A stretch of 64,000 bases of DNA, taken from contig CAVSKI010000011.1 in the NCBI GenBank assembly GCA_963728495.1, forward strand, positions 372,001 to 436,000, given 5' to 3'. The notes under the pieces were generated by a model. The model was not told the origin of the DNA, searched no databases, and saw only the letters and a list, made by a program, of their open reading frames with translations. This stretch comes from JACVRW01 sp963728495 (GTDB lineage: Bacteria > Actinomycetota > Thermoleophilia > Solirubrobacterales > Thermoleophilaceae). Each line of letters opens with the position of its first letter. The first letter of the stretch is position 1. The position numbers were made by a program, and so were the translations under genes. Shown here one piece after another: positions 53,317 to 61,515 of the stretch.

Positions 53317-55047
53317 ATGCCTTCGGGCTCGGTCGACCGTGCGCTGCGGGGGCGAGTGGTTGCGCTCGCCGCGCTGGCCGCTGTGCTGTTGCTCGGCCCG
53401 GCTCCGCCGGCCCGCGCCGCAGAGCCGAGCGCCCTGATCCCGCAGCAGGCGGCGCCGCGTACGCTCGACGAGCTTCCACGCGGTTTCAGGCTGACCGCGC
53501 GCCAGGCAATCCGCATCGCCGAGCGCGAGCCGGAGGTGCGCGAGGAGCGCGGTGTCGGTGCCGGCCTCCGCCGGTTCGTGGCCATACCCGTGTACACCGG
53601 CGACCCCTATCGGTGGCAGGTCACCTACAGCCGCGCCGGCACCGGCGTCGTCGAGGTGCACGTGGATTCGCGTGGCGGCGGCGTGCTGGAGGTGTGGACG
53701 GGGCCCCAGGTCGACTTCCCGCTGGCCCGGCCTCGCGCCGAGAAGACGGGCGGCGCGCTGAACTCGGCCTGGCTGTGGATCGGACTCTGCGTTCTGTTCG
53801 CGGCGCCCTTCGTCGACCCGCGCCGCCCACTGCGCCTCCTGCACCTCGATCTCCTGGTGCTGCTGTCCTTCGGTGTGGCCCAGTTGCTCTACAACGCCGG
53901 CGAGCTGAACCTCTGGGTTCCGGCGGTCTACCCGGTGCTCGGCTACCTGATGGTGCGGTTGCTCTGTGCTGGGTTTTGCCCACGCGAGCGCAGCGAGCCG
54001 CTGATCCCCTTCGCCTCGGAGGGCTGGCTGCTCGCCGGCCTGGTTGGCCTCGTGGTCCTGCGGATCGTGCTCAACGTGGTCGACTCGACTGTGATCGACG
54101 TGGGCTACGCGAGCGTGATCGGGGCGGACCGGATCGCCTCCGGTCAAGAGCTCTACACCGCCAACGAGGTCCACGGCGACGCCTACGGGCCGCTCAACTA
54201 CCTCGCCTACCTTCCGTTCGAGCTGCTGCTTCCCGAGAGCGGACCCTGGGCCTCGGTCCCCGCGGCCCACGCCGCCGCCATCGCCTTCGACCTGCTCACC
54301 GTCGCCGGCCTGGTGCTGGTGGGCCGCGCCATGCGGACCGGGAGAGAGGGCCGCCGCCTCGGTTTCGCCCTCGGCTTCGCCTGGTGTGCCTATCCCTATT
54401 CGACCTATGTTCTCCAGTCGAACACCAACGACGGGCTGGTGGCCATGCTGCTCGTGTTCGCGTTGCTGGCCCTGGGCTCGCCCGCGCGTCGCGGCATTGC
54501 CGTGGGGCTGGGCGCCGCCGCCAAGTTCGTGTCGCTTGCGCTCGTTCCGCTGTTCTGCGTGGGGGAGGGCGACCGGCGCCCGGGCCCCGTCCTGCGCTTC
54601 GCCGCGGCATTCGTCCTGGTCGGCGCGGTTGCGCTGGTGGCCTTCCTGCCCGACGGCGGGCCGCGTGAGATGTGGGACGCCACACTCGGCTACCAGCTCA
54701 CTCGCGAGGCGCCGTTCAGCATCTGGGGCCTGCATCCGTCGCTCACCTGGCTGCAGACCGGGGTGCAGGGCGGCGCGGTCCTGTTCTGCGCGGCGTTGGC
54801 GCTCGTGCCACGCCGGCGCGATGCGCGCCGGGTGGCCGCGCTGGCCGGGGCTGCGCTGATCGCTCTGCAGCTGGGAGCCGGCTACTGGTTCTTCTTCTAC
54901 ATCGCCTGGTTTGCTCCGCTGGCGCTCGTCGCGCTGCTGGGCGCCTACGGCCGGGCGAGCGGTCAGTCGGCGCCCGAGCCGGCACCGTACCGGGCTTTGG
55001 AGGGCCGGCGCGATCGTCCATTCCTCGGGCGTCGCCAAATCGCGTGA
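53317..55047 (+). CDS. PepSY-like domain fused to polytopic membrane protein (glycosyltransferase 87-like)
   Basis: 576 residues. A signal-like helix (about 11-34) is followed by a domain (TLDELPRGFRLTARQAIRIAEREP, read in part, and YRWQVTYSRAGTGVVEVHVD) that resembles PepSY. Ten or more hydrophobic helices then cover residues 145-560, in a pattern like DUF2029/GT87 membrane glycosyltransferases (an external Asp/Glu region after the first helices, GPLNYLAYLPFELLLP). GAGGGGG precedes the ATG at 53317. The combination is unusual; function is uncertain. Confidence 0.62.
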   Translation: MPSGSVDRALRGRVVALAALAAVLLLGPAPPARAAEPSALIPQQAAPRTLDELPRGFRLTARQAIRIAEREPEVREERGVGAGLRRFVAIPVYTGDPYRWQVTYSRAGTGVVEVHVDSRGGGVLEVWTGPQVDFPLARPRAEKTGGALNSAWLWIGLCVLFAAPFVDPRRPLRLLHLDLLVLLSFGVAQLLYNAGELNLWVPAVYPVLGYLMVRLLCAGFCPRERSEPLIPFASEGWLLAGLVGLVVLRIVLNVVDSTVIDVGYASVIGADRIASGQELYTANEVHGDAYGPLNYLAYLPFELLLPESGPWASVPAAHAAAIAFDLLTVAGLVLVGRAMRTGREGRRLGFALGFAWCAYPYSTYVLQSNTNDGLVAMLLVFALLALGSPARRGIAVGLGAAAKFVSLALVPLFCVGEGDRRPGPVLRFAAAFVLVGAVALVAFLPDGGPREMWDATLGYQLTREAPFSIWGLHPSLTWLQTGVQGGAVLFCAALALVPRRRDARRVAALAGAALIALQLGAGYWFFFYIAWFAPLALVALLGAYGRASGQSAPEPAPYRALEGRRDRPFLGRRQIA

Positions 55048-55075
55048 TCGCGGCGGCCTGCCGATACACGGGTCC

Positions 55076-57319
55076 ATGGAGGAGCGCCTCCACACCGCCC
55101 CAGCGTCGACGGCGACGATCGAGCCACCGCCCTCCCGCCGGCGCTTCGGCATGGTGGCCCTCTACTCGGCCACGCTCGTGGTGAGCGCGACGCTGGTGTT
55201 CATGGTCCAGCCGATGTTCGCGCGCTTCGTGCTGCCGCTGCTCGGCGGCACACCGGCGGTGTGGACGACCGCGATGCTGTTCTTCCAAACCGCGCTGCTG
55301 CTCGCCTATCTCTACGCGCACTGGACCACGCGCCGCTTCGGGCCCCGCCGCCAGGCGGCACTCCACCTGGCGCTCGTGGCCGCCGCGCTGCTCGTGCTGC
55401 CGCTGGGCCTGCCCGACGGCTGGACCCCGCCGGTCGACAGCTCGCCGGTCCCGTGGCTGCTTCTCCTGCTGCTCGTGTCGGTGGGTTTGCCCTTCTTCGT
55501 CGTCTCGTCAACGGCGCCGCTGCTGCAGTGCTGGCTTGCCGACACCGACCACCCCGACGGCCGCGATCCCTACTTCCTCTACCGGGCCAGCAACATCGGC
55601 AGCGTGATTGGGCTGCTGTCCTACCCGCTGCTGGTGGAGCGCGAGCTCACACTCGACGCCCAGAGCTGGTTGTGGTCCGCCGGCTACGGGCTGCTGGCCG
55701 TGCTGCTGAGTGGATCGGCGCTCATGATGTGGCGCTCGCGGCGGCCGGCGGCGGACACCCCCGCGATCGGCGACGACGCCCCGGCGGAACGCATCAGCGC
55801 CGGCCGGCGGGTGCGCTGGGTGACGCTCGCCTTCGTCCCCTCGAGCCTGATGCTGGGCGCCACCTCGGCGATGACGATGAACCTCGCCCCGATCCCGCTG
55901 CTCTGGGTGCTGCCGCTGTCGCTGTACCTGGTCTCGTTCATCCTGGTCTTCTCGCGCGGCGAGGGCGCGGGGCCGTGGCACCGCTACGCGCTCTACGCCA
56001 TGCCGCCGCTGGTGGTGGTGCTCGCCGGCATGGTCGTGATCGGGATCAGCGATCCGCTCTGGCTGGTGATCGGGGCCAACCTGGCCGCCTTCTTCGCCGT
56101 GGCGCTCGTGATGCACGGGGAGCTGGCCGCCGACCGACCATCAGCCGGGCAGCTGACCCAGTTCTTCGCCTGGGTGTCCCTGGGCGGCGCGCTGGGCGGC
56201 GTGTTCAACGTGATCGTTGCACCCACGGTGTTCAACTCCCTCACCGAGTACCCGCTGGTGCTGATCCTCGCCTGCTTCCTGCTGCCGATGCGCTCGGGAG
56301 GCTGGCGCGACGAGCTTTCGTTTCGCCGGCACCTACTGGGGCCGCTGCTGGTGGGCGCAGTCGGCGCCGGCCTGCTGCTGCTGACCGAGGGGCACGTGTG
56401 GGAGCACCGCGCCGTGTTCATCGGCATGGGCCTGGCCTGCTTGAGCATGTTCCGAAACCCGCTGCGATTCGGCCTCGCTCTGAGCCTGGGTCTACTGGCC
56501 ATCTGGGGTTCGAGCGTGGGCGACGCGAACGTCATCTACCAGGACCGGTCGTTCTTCGGGATCAACCGAGTGGAGGAGAAGCTCGACGGCATCATCCACG
56601 AGCTGAAGAACGGCAACATCGTTCACGGCGCGCAGATCGGATCGGTGGGGATCGCCCCGACCACCTACTACCACCCCACCAGCCCGATCGGCCAGCTGCT
56701 CGACGGAGTTCCGGACCGCTCGGTGATGAACCAGGTGGCGGTGGTCGGGTTGGGAGCGGGATCGATGGCGTGTCTGAGCCAGACCGGGGAGAACTGGACC
56801 TTCTTCGAGATCGATCCGGCCGTGGTCAAGCTGGCGAGCGATCCCAAGCTGTTCAGCTTCCTGCGCGACTGCGAGGGCGTCTTCGACGTCCAGGTCGGCG
56901 ACGGCCGTCTCTCGCTGCGCGAGGAGCCCGACGGCAAGTTCGGTTTGATCGCGCTCGACGCTTTCAGCTCTGACGCCATCCCCATCCATCTCATGACGAC
57001 CGAGGCGGTCGAGCTCTACGCGCAGAAGCTGCGTCCGGGCGGGATGATCGCGTTCCACATCTCGAACAAGTACCTGGAGCTCGAGCCGGTGGTCGGAAAC
57101 GTCGCGCGCGCCGCCGGGCTCGCCTGTCACGGGCAGACCGACGTGAAGATCCAGCGCGGCGCCCTCTACAAGTACCCCTCGCGCTGGGTGGTCCTGAGCC
57201 GGTCGCGATCGGATCTGGGCCGGGTGGCTCGTGACCCTGACTGGCACCCCTGCGCCGCCGACCCAGATGCGCGGCCCTGGAGCGACGACTACGCCAACGT
57301 GGTCGGCGCCTTTCGCTAG
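55076..57319 (+). CDS. Fused transporter-like/spermidine synthase-like protein
   Basis: 747 residues. The N-terminal half has about 12 hydrophobic helices with FMVQPMFARFVLPLLGGTPAVW, the conserved opening of fused MFS-type spermidine synthases. The C-terminal third is a class I methyltransferase-like spermidine synthase fold: VVGLGAGSMACL, FFEIDPAVVKLA, GDGRLSL, and LDAFSSDAIPIHLMT with the catalytic-type Asp. Substrate and whether it makes a polyamine are not known. It may be linked in theme, not in place, to the amine locus at the left end. Confidence 0.85.
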   Translation: MEERLHTAPASTATIEPPPSRRRFGMVALYSATLVVSATLVFMVQPMFARFVLPLLGGTPAVWTTAMLFFQTALLLAYLYAHWTTRRFGPRRQAALHLALVAAALLVLPLGLPDGWTPPVDSSPVPWLLLLLLVSVGLPFFVVSSTAPLLQCWLADTDHPDGRDPYFLYRASNIGSVIGLLSYPLLVERELTLDAQSWLWSAGYGLLAVLLSGSALMMWRSRRPAADTPAIGDDAPAERISAGRRVRWVTLAFVPSSLMLGATSAMTMNLAPIPLLWVLPLSLYLVSFILVFSRGEGAGPWHRYALYAMPPLVVVLAGMVVIGISDPLWLVIGANLAAFFAVALVMHGELAADRPSAGQLTQFFAWVSLGGALGGVFNVIVAPTVFNSLTEYPLVLILACFLLPMRSGGWRDELSFRRHLLGPLLVGAVGAGLLLLTEGHVWEHRAVFIGMGLACLSMFRNPLRFGLALSLGLLAIWGSSVGDANVIYQDRSFFGINRVEEKLDGIIHELKNGNIVHGAQIGSVGIAPTTYYHPTSPIGQLLDGVPDRSVMNQVAVVGLGAGSMACLSQTGENWTFFEIDPAVVKLASDPKLFSFLRDCEGVFDVQVGDGRLSLREEPDGKFGLIALDAFSSDAIPIHLMTTEAVELYAQKLRPGGMIAFHISNKYLELEPVVGNVARAAGLACHGQTDVKIQRGALYKYPSRWVVLSRSRSDLGRVARDPDWHPCAADPDARPWSDDYANVVGAFR

Positions 57320-57433
57320 TACACCGTCCGGAAGTTCGGCCGATTTCGGCGGCGGTTGGACGCTCGGCCAGGGCGCTCGGCAAAACCTAAGGCTTCCCCC
57401 CGCCGGGTCGATACCGGGAGTCGAGGCCAGAAG

Positions 57434-57516
57434 CACGGTGTAACGGCAAACTCGTCGTGAGGCGGGGACGCAAAGCTCCGGGGCTCTAGGAAGGAGCCGG
57501 CCGAGCTGCCACCGGA
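57434..57516 (+). ncRNA. Cyclic-di-GMP-I (GEMM) riboswitch upstream of the major pilin gene
   Basis: The aptamer closes with P1 CGGTG (57436-57440) and CACCG (57510-57514). GGCAAAC leads into a stem CTCGTC/GGCGGG capped by the GNRA tetraloop GTGA, then the hallmark GGGACGCAAAGC (57465-57476). A second arm has GGCTC/GAGCC (57482-57486/57494-57498), with AGCTC/GAGCT outside it. These are the core elements of the c-di-GMP-I class. It lies 66 bp before the prepilin ATG. The expression platform may act on the ribosome site (CCTCAAGGAGG before the start). Higher c-di-GMP should change pilin output. Confidence 0.85.
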
Positions 57517-57581
57517 CGTTCAGGAGGCTCGCCGCGGCGACTGGCAACCACCAGACCAAAGTCACCTCAAGGAGGAGACAC

Positions 57582-58016
57582 ATGCTGCGGAAGCTCCACG
57601 AACGTATTCACTCAGAGGAGAAGGGATTCACCCTTATTGAGCTCCTCGTTGTCATCCTGATCATCGGGATCCTGGCCGCGATCGCCCTTCCGGCGTTCCT
57701 GAGCCAGCGCTCGAAGGGGCAGGACGCCGACGCCAAGTCGCAGGCCCGTAACCTCGTTTCGCACGTGGAGGGCTTCTACGCGACCGAGCAGACCTACACC
57801 GGTGCCGCCGGGTCGAAGGACGTGACCGGGAGCGGCATCCCCGTGGGCGCCGGCAAGGGCAAGTCCACGGTCTCCAGCACGGCCGACACCTACACGATCG
57901 TTGCCCACTCGAACTCGGACGGCAAGTTCACGATCTCCAAGGACGCGACCGGGGTGGTCACACGAACGTGCGACAAGAAGGGTGACGGCGCCTGCCCGGC
58001 GTCAGGTGACTGGTAG
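57582..58016 (+). CDS. pilA: Type IV prepilin, major pilin-like
   Basis: 144 residues. A leader of 15 ends in the prepilin peptidase site KG|FTLIE, with Glu at +5 (Glu20), followed by the hydrophobic assembly helix FTLIELLVVILIIGILAAIA and a short globular region with two cysteines at the C-terminal end (CDKKGDGAC), the usual pilin disulfide loop. The strong AAGGAGGAG site and the preceding c-di-GMP riboswitch mark it as the regulated, abundant subunit. A terminator follows, so it is a single-gene transcript. Symbol by analogy. Confidence 0.93.
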   Translation: MLRKLHERIHSEEKGFTLIELLVVILIIGILAAIALPAFLSQRSKGQDADAKSQARNLVSHVEGFYATEQTYTGAAGSKDVTGSGIPVGAGKGKSTVSSTADTYTIVAHSNSDGKFTISKDATGVVTRTCDKKGDGACPASGDW

Positions 58017-58044
58017 CCCACCAGCTCGATTCCAGCAGTTGGCG

Positions 58045-58077
58045 AAGGGCGGGTCCTCGGACCCGCCCTTTCGCTTT
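58045..58077 (+). terminator. Intrinsic terminator after the pilin gene
   Basis: Perfect arms AAGGGCGGGTCC (58045-58056) and GGACCCGCCCTT (58059-58070), followed by TCGCTTT. It isolates the pilin transcript from pilD. Confidence 0.8.
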
Positions 58078-58111
58078 CCGCGACCGCCTCCCTCATTAGC
58101 TTCCCGACACC

Positions 58112-58873
58112 ATGCCCGCCCTCTTCGAGATCGTCGCCGCCGGGGTCTTTGGGGCCCTGATCGGCAGCTTTCTCAACGTCGTGATCTGGCGCCTGCCGCG
58201 CGGCGAGTCGATCGTCTCGCCCGGCTCGCGCTGTCCCTCCTGTGAAAGGCCCATCGCCCCTTACGACAACCTGCCGGCCGTATCGTGGCTGCTGCTCCGC
58301 GGGCGCTGCCGGCACTGCGGTGCGCGCATCTCGGCGCGCTATCCGCTGGTCGAGCTGGTCACCGCGCTGGCCTTCGCCGCGGTCGTGGCCGTGCGCGGCT
58401 TCGACTCGGGGCTCGTGCTCGAGTTGCCCTTCGTGGCCTGCCTGATCGCCCTGGCCGGCATCGACTACGACCACAGGCTGCTGCCCAACCGGATCGTCTA
58501 CCCCATGGCGATTTGGGGCCTGGTGGCCACCCTGCTGGTCGACCGCGCCGATCTGGTGGAGAACCTGATCGCGGGCGCCGGCGGCTTTCTCTTCCTGTTC
58601 ATCGCCCTCCTCGCCTATCCGCGCGGCATGGGCATGGGCGACGTCAAGCTGGCCGGGGCCATGGGCCTGTACCTGGGTCTGGCGATCGTCCCGGCCATGC
58701 TCATCGCCTTCCTGAGCGGCAGCATCGTCGGTCTGGCGATCATCGCGCGCGAAGGAGCGCAGGCGCGCAAGAAAGCCATCCCGTTCGGGGTGTTCCTGGC
58801 CCTCGGCGGGATAGCCGGCCTGCTGGCCGGTCCCGAGCTGATCGCGCTCTACGAGGACAACTTCCTGTCCTAG
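58112..58873 (+). CDS. pilD: Prepilin peptidase/N-methyltransferase PilD
   Basis: 253 residues, eight hydrophobic helices. The N-terminal GALIGSFLNVVIWRLPRG precedes two CxxC pairs (RCPSCERP, RCRHCGAR) of the zinc site. The peptidase aspartates are in LAGIDYDHRLLPN and GMGMGDVKLAG, both present. It cleaves the leader of the pilin encoded just upstream and methylates the new N-terminus. No strong ribosome site is evident before the ATG. Confidence 0.95.
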   Translation: MPALFEIVAAGVFGALIGSFLNVVIWRLPRGESIVSPGSRCPSCERPIAPYDNLPAVSWLLLRGRCRHCGARISARYPLVELVTALAFAAVVAVRGFDSGLVLELPFVACLIALAGIDYDHRLLPNRIVYPMAIWGLVATLLVDRADLVENLIAGAGGFLFLFIALLAYPRGMGMGDVKLAGAMGLYLGLAIVPAMLIAFLSGSIVGLAIIAREGAQARKKAIPFGVFLALGGIAGLLAGPELIALYEDNFLS

Positions 58874-58939
58874 CGTCCACGGTTCGGGCGCTCTACTAAC
58901 GGCGCTCAGGGGCACGCCGATAACCGCATGGAGCTCCCA

Positions 58940-59869
58940 ATGGCGTTCTCCCTCCGAAAGTCCTCAGAGCGTGGCACCGTCGGTTTGGACATCGACGGGC
59001 GCTACCTCGCAGCGGCCCAGGTCGACAACGGCCGGGTGGTGCGCGGCGCGAGTCTCGACCTCCCCCCGGGCCTCGTCCGCGACGGCGAGGTAACCGACCC
59101 CGAGGGGCTCGGAGGGCACATCAAGCAGTTCGCCTCCGGGGCGGGGCTACCCAAGAGCGTGCGGATCGGTGTGGCCAACCAGCAGATCGTCGTCCGCGTG
59201 GTCGAGCTGCCCCGCATCGACGACGAGAAGCAGCGCGACCAGGCCGTCCGCTTCCAGGCCTCCGAGGCAATCGCGATGCCGCTTGACGAGGCCGTGCTCG
59301 ACCACCAGATCGCCGGCTACGCCGACGCGCCCGACGGGACTCCACGCATGCAGGTTGTGCTCGTGGCCGCCCGGCGCAAGATGGTGGAGACCCTGCTCGA
59401 GGCGGTGAGGGCGGCCGGACTCAAGGCCGAGGGCATCGACCTCGATGCGTTCGCCCTCGTGCGCGCGCTCGCCGCTAACGGCCACGAGGATGAACACGGC
59501 GCGACCGTGTTCTGCCACCTGGGTGGCGTGACCAACCTGGCCATCGCAGTCGGCTCCGCGTGCTTTTTCACCCGTCCGCTCTCCGCCGTCTGGGACGACG
59601 AGGACGCCGGCTCACGGCTGGCCGACGAGATCCGGCTGTCGATCGACTACTACATGACCCAGCCGCAGGCGCGCCCCGTCGGCGATGTGGTGCTCTCGGG
59701 TCCCGGCTCCGCCGATGAGGCGCTCGTGGAAGGGCTCGGCGTGCACCTCGGCATCCCGGTTGAGGTGGCGGCGCCCCTGGGACGCATCGACTCGTCGGGG
59801 CTCACACCGGGTGAGGACCCGCACCGCTACACCGTCGCCGCGGGACTGTCGCTCGGGGCCCTGACATGA
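58940..59869 (+). CDS. pilM: Type IV pilus assembly protein PilM
   Basis: 309 residues of the actin-like PilM/ASKHA fold: TVGLDIDGRYLAAAQVDNG at the start (phosphate 1), TVFCHLGGVTNLAIAVG (phosphate 2) and VVLSGPGSADEALVEGL (adenosine region). It is the cytoplasmic partner of PilN. GGAG lies 6 bp before the ATG at 58940; an ATG four codons upstream is possible. It overlaps pilN by ATGA. Confidence 0.93.
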   Translation: MAFSLRKSSERGTVGLDIDGRYLAAAQVDNGRVVRGASLDLPPGLVRDGEVTDPEGLGGHIKQFASGAGLPKSVRIGVANQQIVVRVVELPRIDDEKQRDQAVRFQASEAIAMPLDEAVLDHQIAGYADAPDGTPRMQVVLVAARRKMVETLLEAVRAAGLKAEGIDLDAFALVRALAANGHEDEHGATVFCHLGGVTNLAIAVGSACFFTRPLSAVWDDEDAGSRLADEIRLSIDYYMTQPQARPVGDVVLSGPGSADEALVEGLGVHLGIPVEVAAPLGRIDSSGLTPGEDPHRYTVAAGLSLGALT

Positions 59870-60555
59870 GGGCCGTCAATCTCCTGCCGCGGGACGGTCG
59901 GCACCGTCCAGCGGGCGAGGCGGCGGGCAAGAGCGCCTACATGGTCTGCGGTCTGCTCGCCTTGGTCCTGGCGATGGTGGCCGCCTACGTGCTCACGGCC
60001 AACAACGTCACCGAGCGCAAGAACGAGGCCGCCGCGGCCGGCGCCGAAGCAGACCGCCTGGAGGCGGAGATCGCCGCTCAGGCCAACTACACCAGCTTCG
60101 CCGACATCGCCGAGCAGCGGCTTTCGTCGGTGGCCGGCGTGGCCCAGACGCGCTTCGATTGGGAGCGGCTGATGCGCGAGGTATCCCACGTGATGCCTGA
60201 GGGCAGCTGGCTGCAGGCCACCGACGCGTCGGTCACCGGCGATCCCAACGCCACCTCCACGGCCCCGCTGGGCACAGTCGCCACTCCCACGGGGCCCTTC
60301 GCGAGCTTCGTCGGGTGCACCCCCGATCAGTCGGACGTGGCTCAGATCATGGTGCGCCTTCGGAACCTGCACCGCGTGGAGGACGTGAAGCTCAGGGAAT
60401 CCACCAAGGAGGCCGGCGCCGGCGCAGCGACGGTCGACAACTGCGGCGCGCTCTACAAGTTCGACGTCGCCGTGACCTTCGCGCCGACCGGGCCGGTCAG
60501 CGAGGCCCCGCGCGGCTCGGGCCAGGTGCCCGCCTCACTGGGCGGTGGATCGTGA
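59866..60555 (+). CDS. pilN: Type IV pilus assembly protein PilN
   Basis: 229 residues. The N-terminal RAVNLLPRDGR is the conserved PilM-binding NLLP motif. It is followed by one membrane helix (about 26-46), a coiled-coil region rich in Ala and Glu, and a ferredoxin-like periplasmic-type domain with a pair of cysteines (GCTPD, NCGA). It links PilM and PilO in the alignment complex. Confidence 0.92.
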   Translation: MRAVNLLPRDGRHRPAGEAAGKSAYMVCGLLALVLAMVAAYVLTANNVTERKNEAAAAGAEADRLEAEIAAQANYTSFADIAEQRLSSVAGVAQTRFDWERLMREVSHVMPEGSWLQATDASVTGDPNATSTAPLGTVATPTGPFASFVGCTPDQSDVAQIMVRLRNLHRVEDVKLRESTKEAGAGAATVDNCGALYKFDVAVTFAPTGPVSEAPRGSGQVPASLGGGS

Positions 60556-61508
60556 CTCTCACCGACCGCGACCGCAAGGTCCTCATCTTCCTCGTGCCCG
60601 TGTTGGTGATCGCGGCCTACTGGTTCCTTCTTCTCGCGCCGCAACGCGAGCAGGCGTCCAAGGCCGCCGAGGAAGTGGTGACCCAGGAAGAGCGCCGCGA
60701 CACGGCGCAGGCCACGCTCGATGCCGCCAAGAACGCCAAGCAGGACTTCTCGGCCGATTACACGCAGATCGTCCGCCTCGGCAAGGCGATCCCGGCCTCG
60801 GTGGATATGCCGAGCCTGATCGTGCAGCTCGACACCGCAGCTGCGGGCACCGGCATCACCTTCACCAAGATCAAGACCGGCGAGCGCGTGGACTCGGCCG
60901 CCGCAACCACCACCACGCCGCCCGGCACCACGCCGCCGGGCACCACGCCTCCGGCCGATCCGGCCACCCCGGCCGCGGCCGGCGGCCAGCAGGCCCAGAG
61001 CGCGCCCGGCGGTGCCGCCGAAGCGGCCAACAACACCGCTCAGACCGCCAATCAGCAGGCCGCGGCTACCGACACCCAGACCTCCACCTCCGCGGACAGC
61101 GGCTTGCCCGTGGGCGGAGGGAGTGCGGCGCCCGGGCCCACCGGCACGGCACCGACCGCGCCCGTCGGGCTGGAGACCGTGCCGCTCGAGCTCGAATTCA
61201 CCGGCAACTTCTTCAACCTGGCCGACTTCTTCCACGACGTCAAACGCTTCGTCGACGTGGCCAACACCGACGTGGTGGTCAGCGGCCGGCTGCTCACCAT
61301 CGAAGGCGTCCGCTGGACCAGCGACCCGGAGATCTTCCCCAAGATCCGCGCCGAGATGAAGGCGACGATCTATCTGTCGCCGAAGGCGCAGGGCGCCACC
61401 GCGGGAGCGACTCCCGCGGGCCCGTCGACCACCACGCCGGCCACCACCACTCCGGCTGGAAGCGCCCCCGAGCCCGCCGTTGCGCCGACCGCCGCGGCCA
61501 CCCCCTGA
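60552..61508 (+). CDS. pilO: Type IV pilus assembly protein PilO, with Pro/Thr-rich insertion
   Basis: 318 residues from a GTG overlapping pilN (GTGA). One helix (about 12-28, VLIFLVPVLVIAAYW), a coiled coil with EEVVTQEERRDTAQATLD, and a ferredoxin-like end domain (VPLELEFTGNFFNLADFFHDV). Residues about 117-200 form a low-complexity Pro/Thr/Ala/Gln insertion, and a Thr/Pro/Ala tail follows the domain. These make it longer than the usual PilO of about 200 residues. Confidence 0.88.
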   Translation: MTLTDRDRKVLIFLVPVLVIAAYWFLLLAPQREQASKAAEEVVTQEERRDTAQATLDAAKNAKQDFSADYTQIVRLGKAIPASVDMPSLIVQLDTAAAGTGITFTKIKTGERVDSAAATTTTPPGTTPPGTTPPADPATPAAAGGQQAQSAPGGAAEAANNTAQTANQQAAATDTQTSTSADSGLPVGGGSAAPGPTGTAPTAPVGLETVPLELEFTGNFFNLADFFHDVKRFVDVANTDVVVSGRLLTIEGVRWTSDPEIFPKIRAEMKATIYLSPKAQGATAGATPAGPSTTTPATTTPAGSAPEPAVAPTAAATP

Positions 61509-61515
61509 CCGAGTC

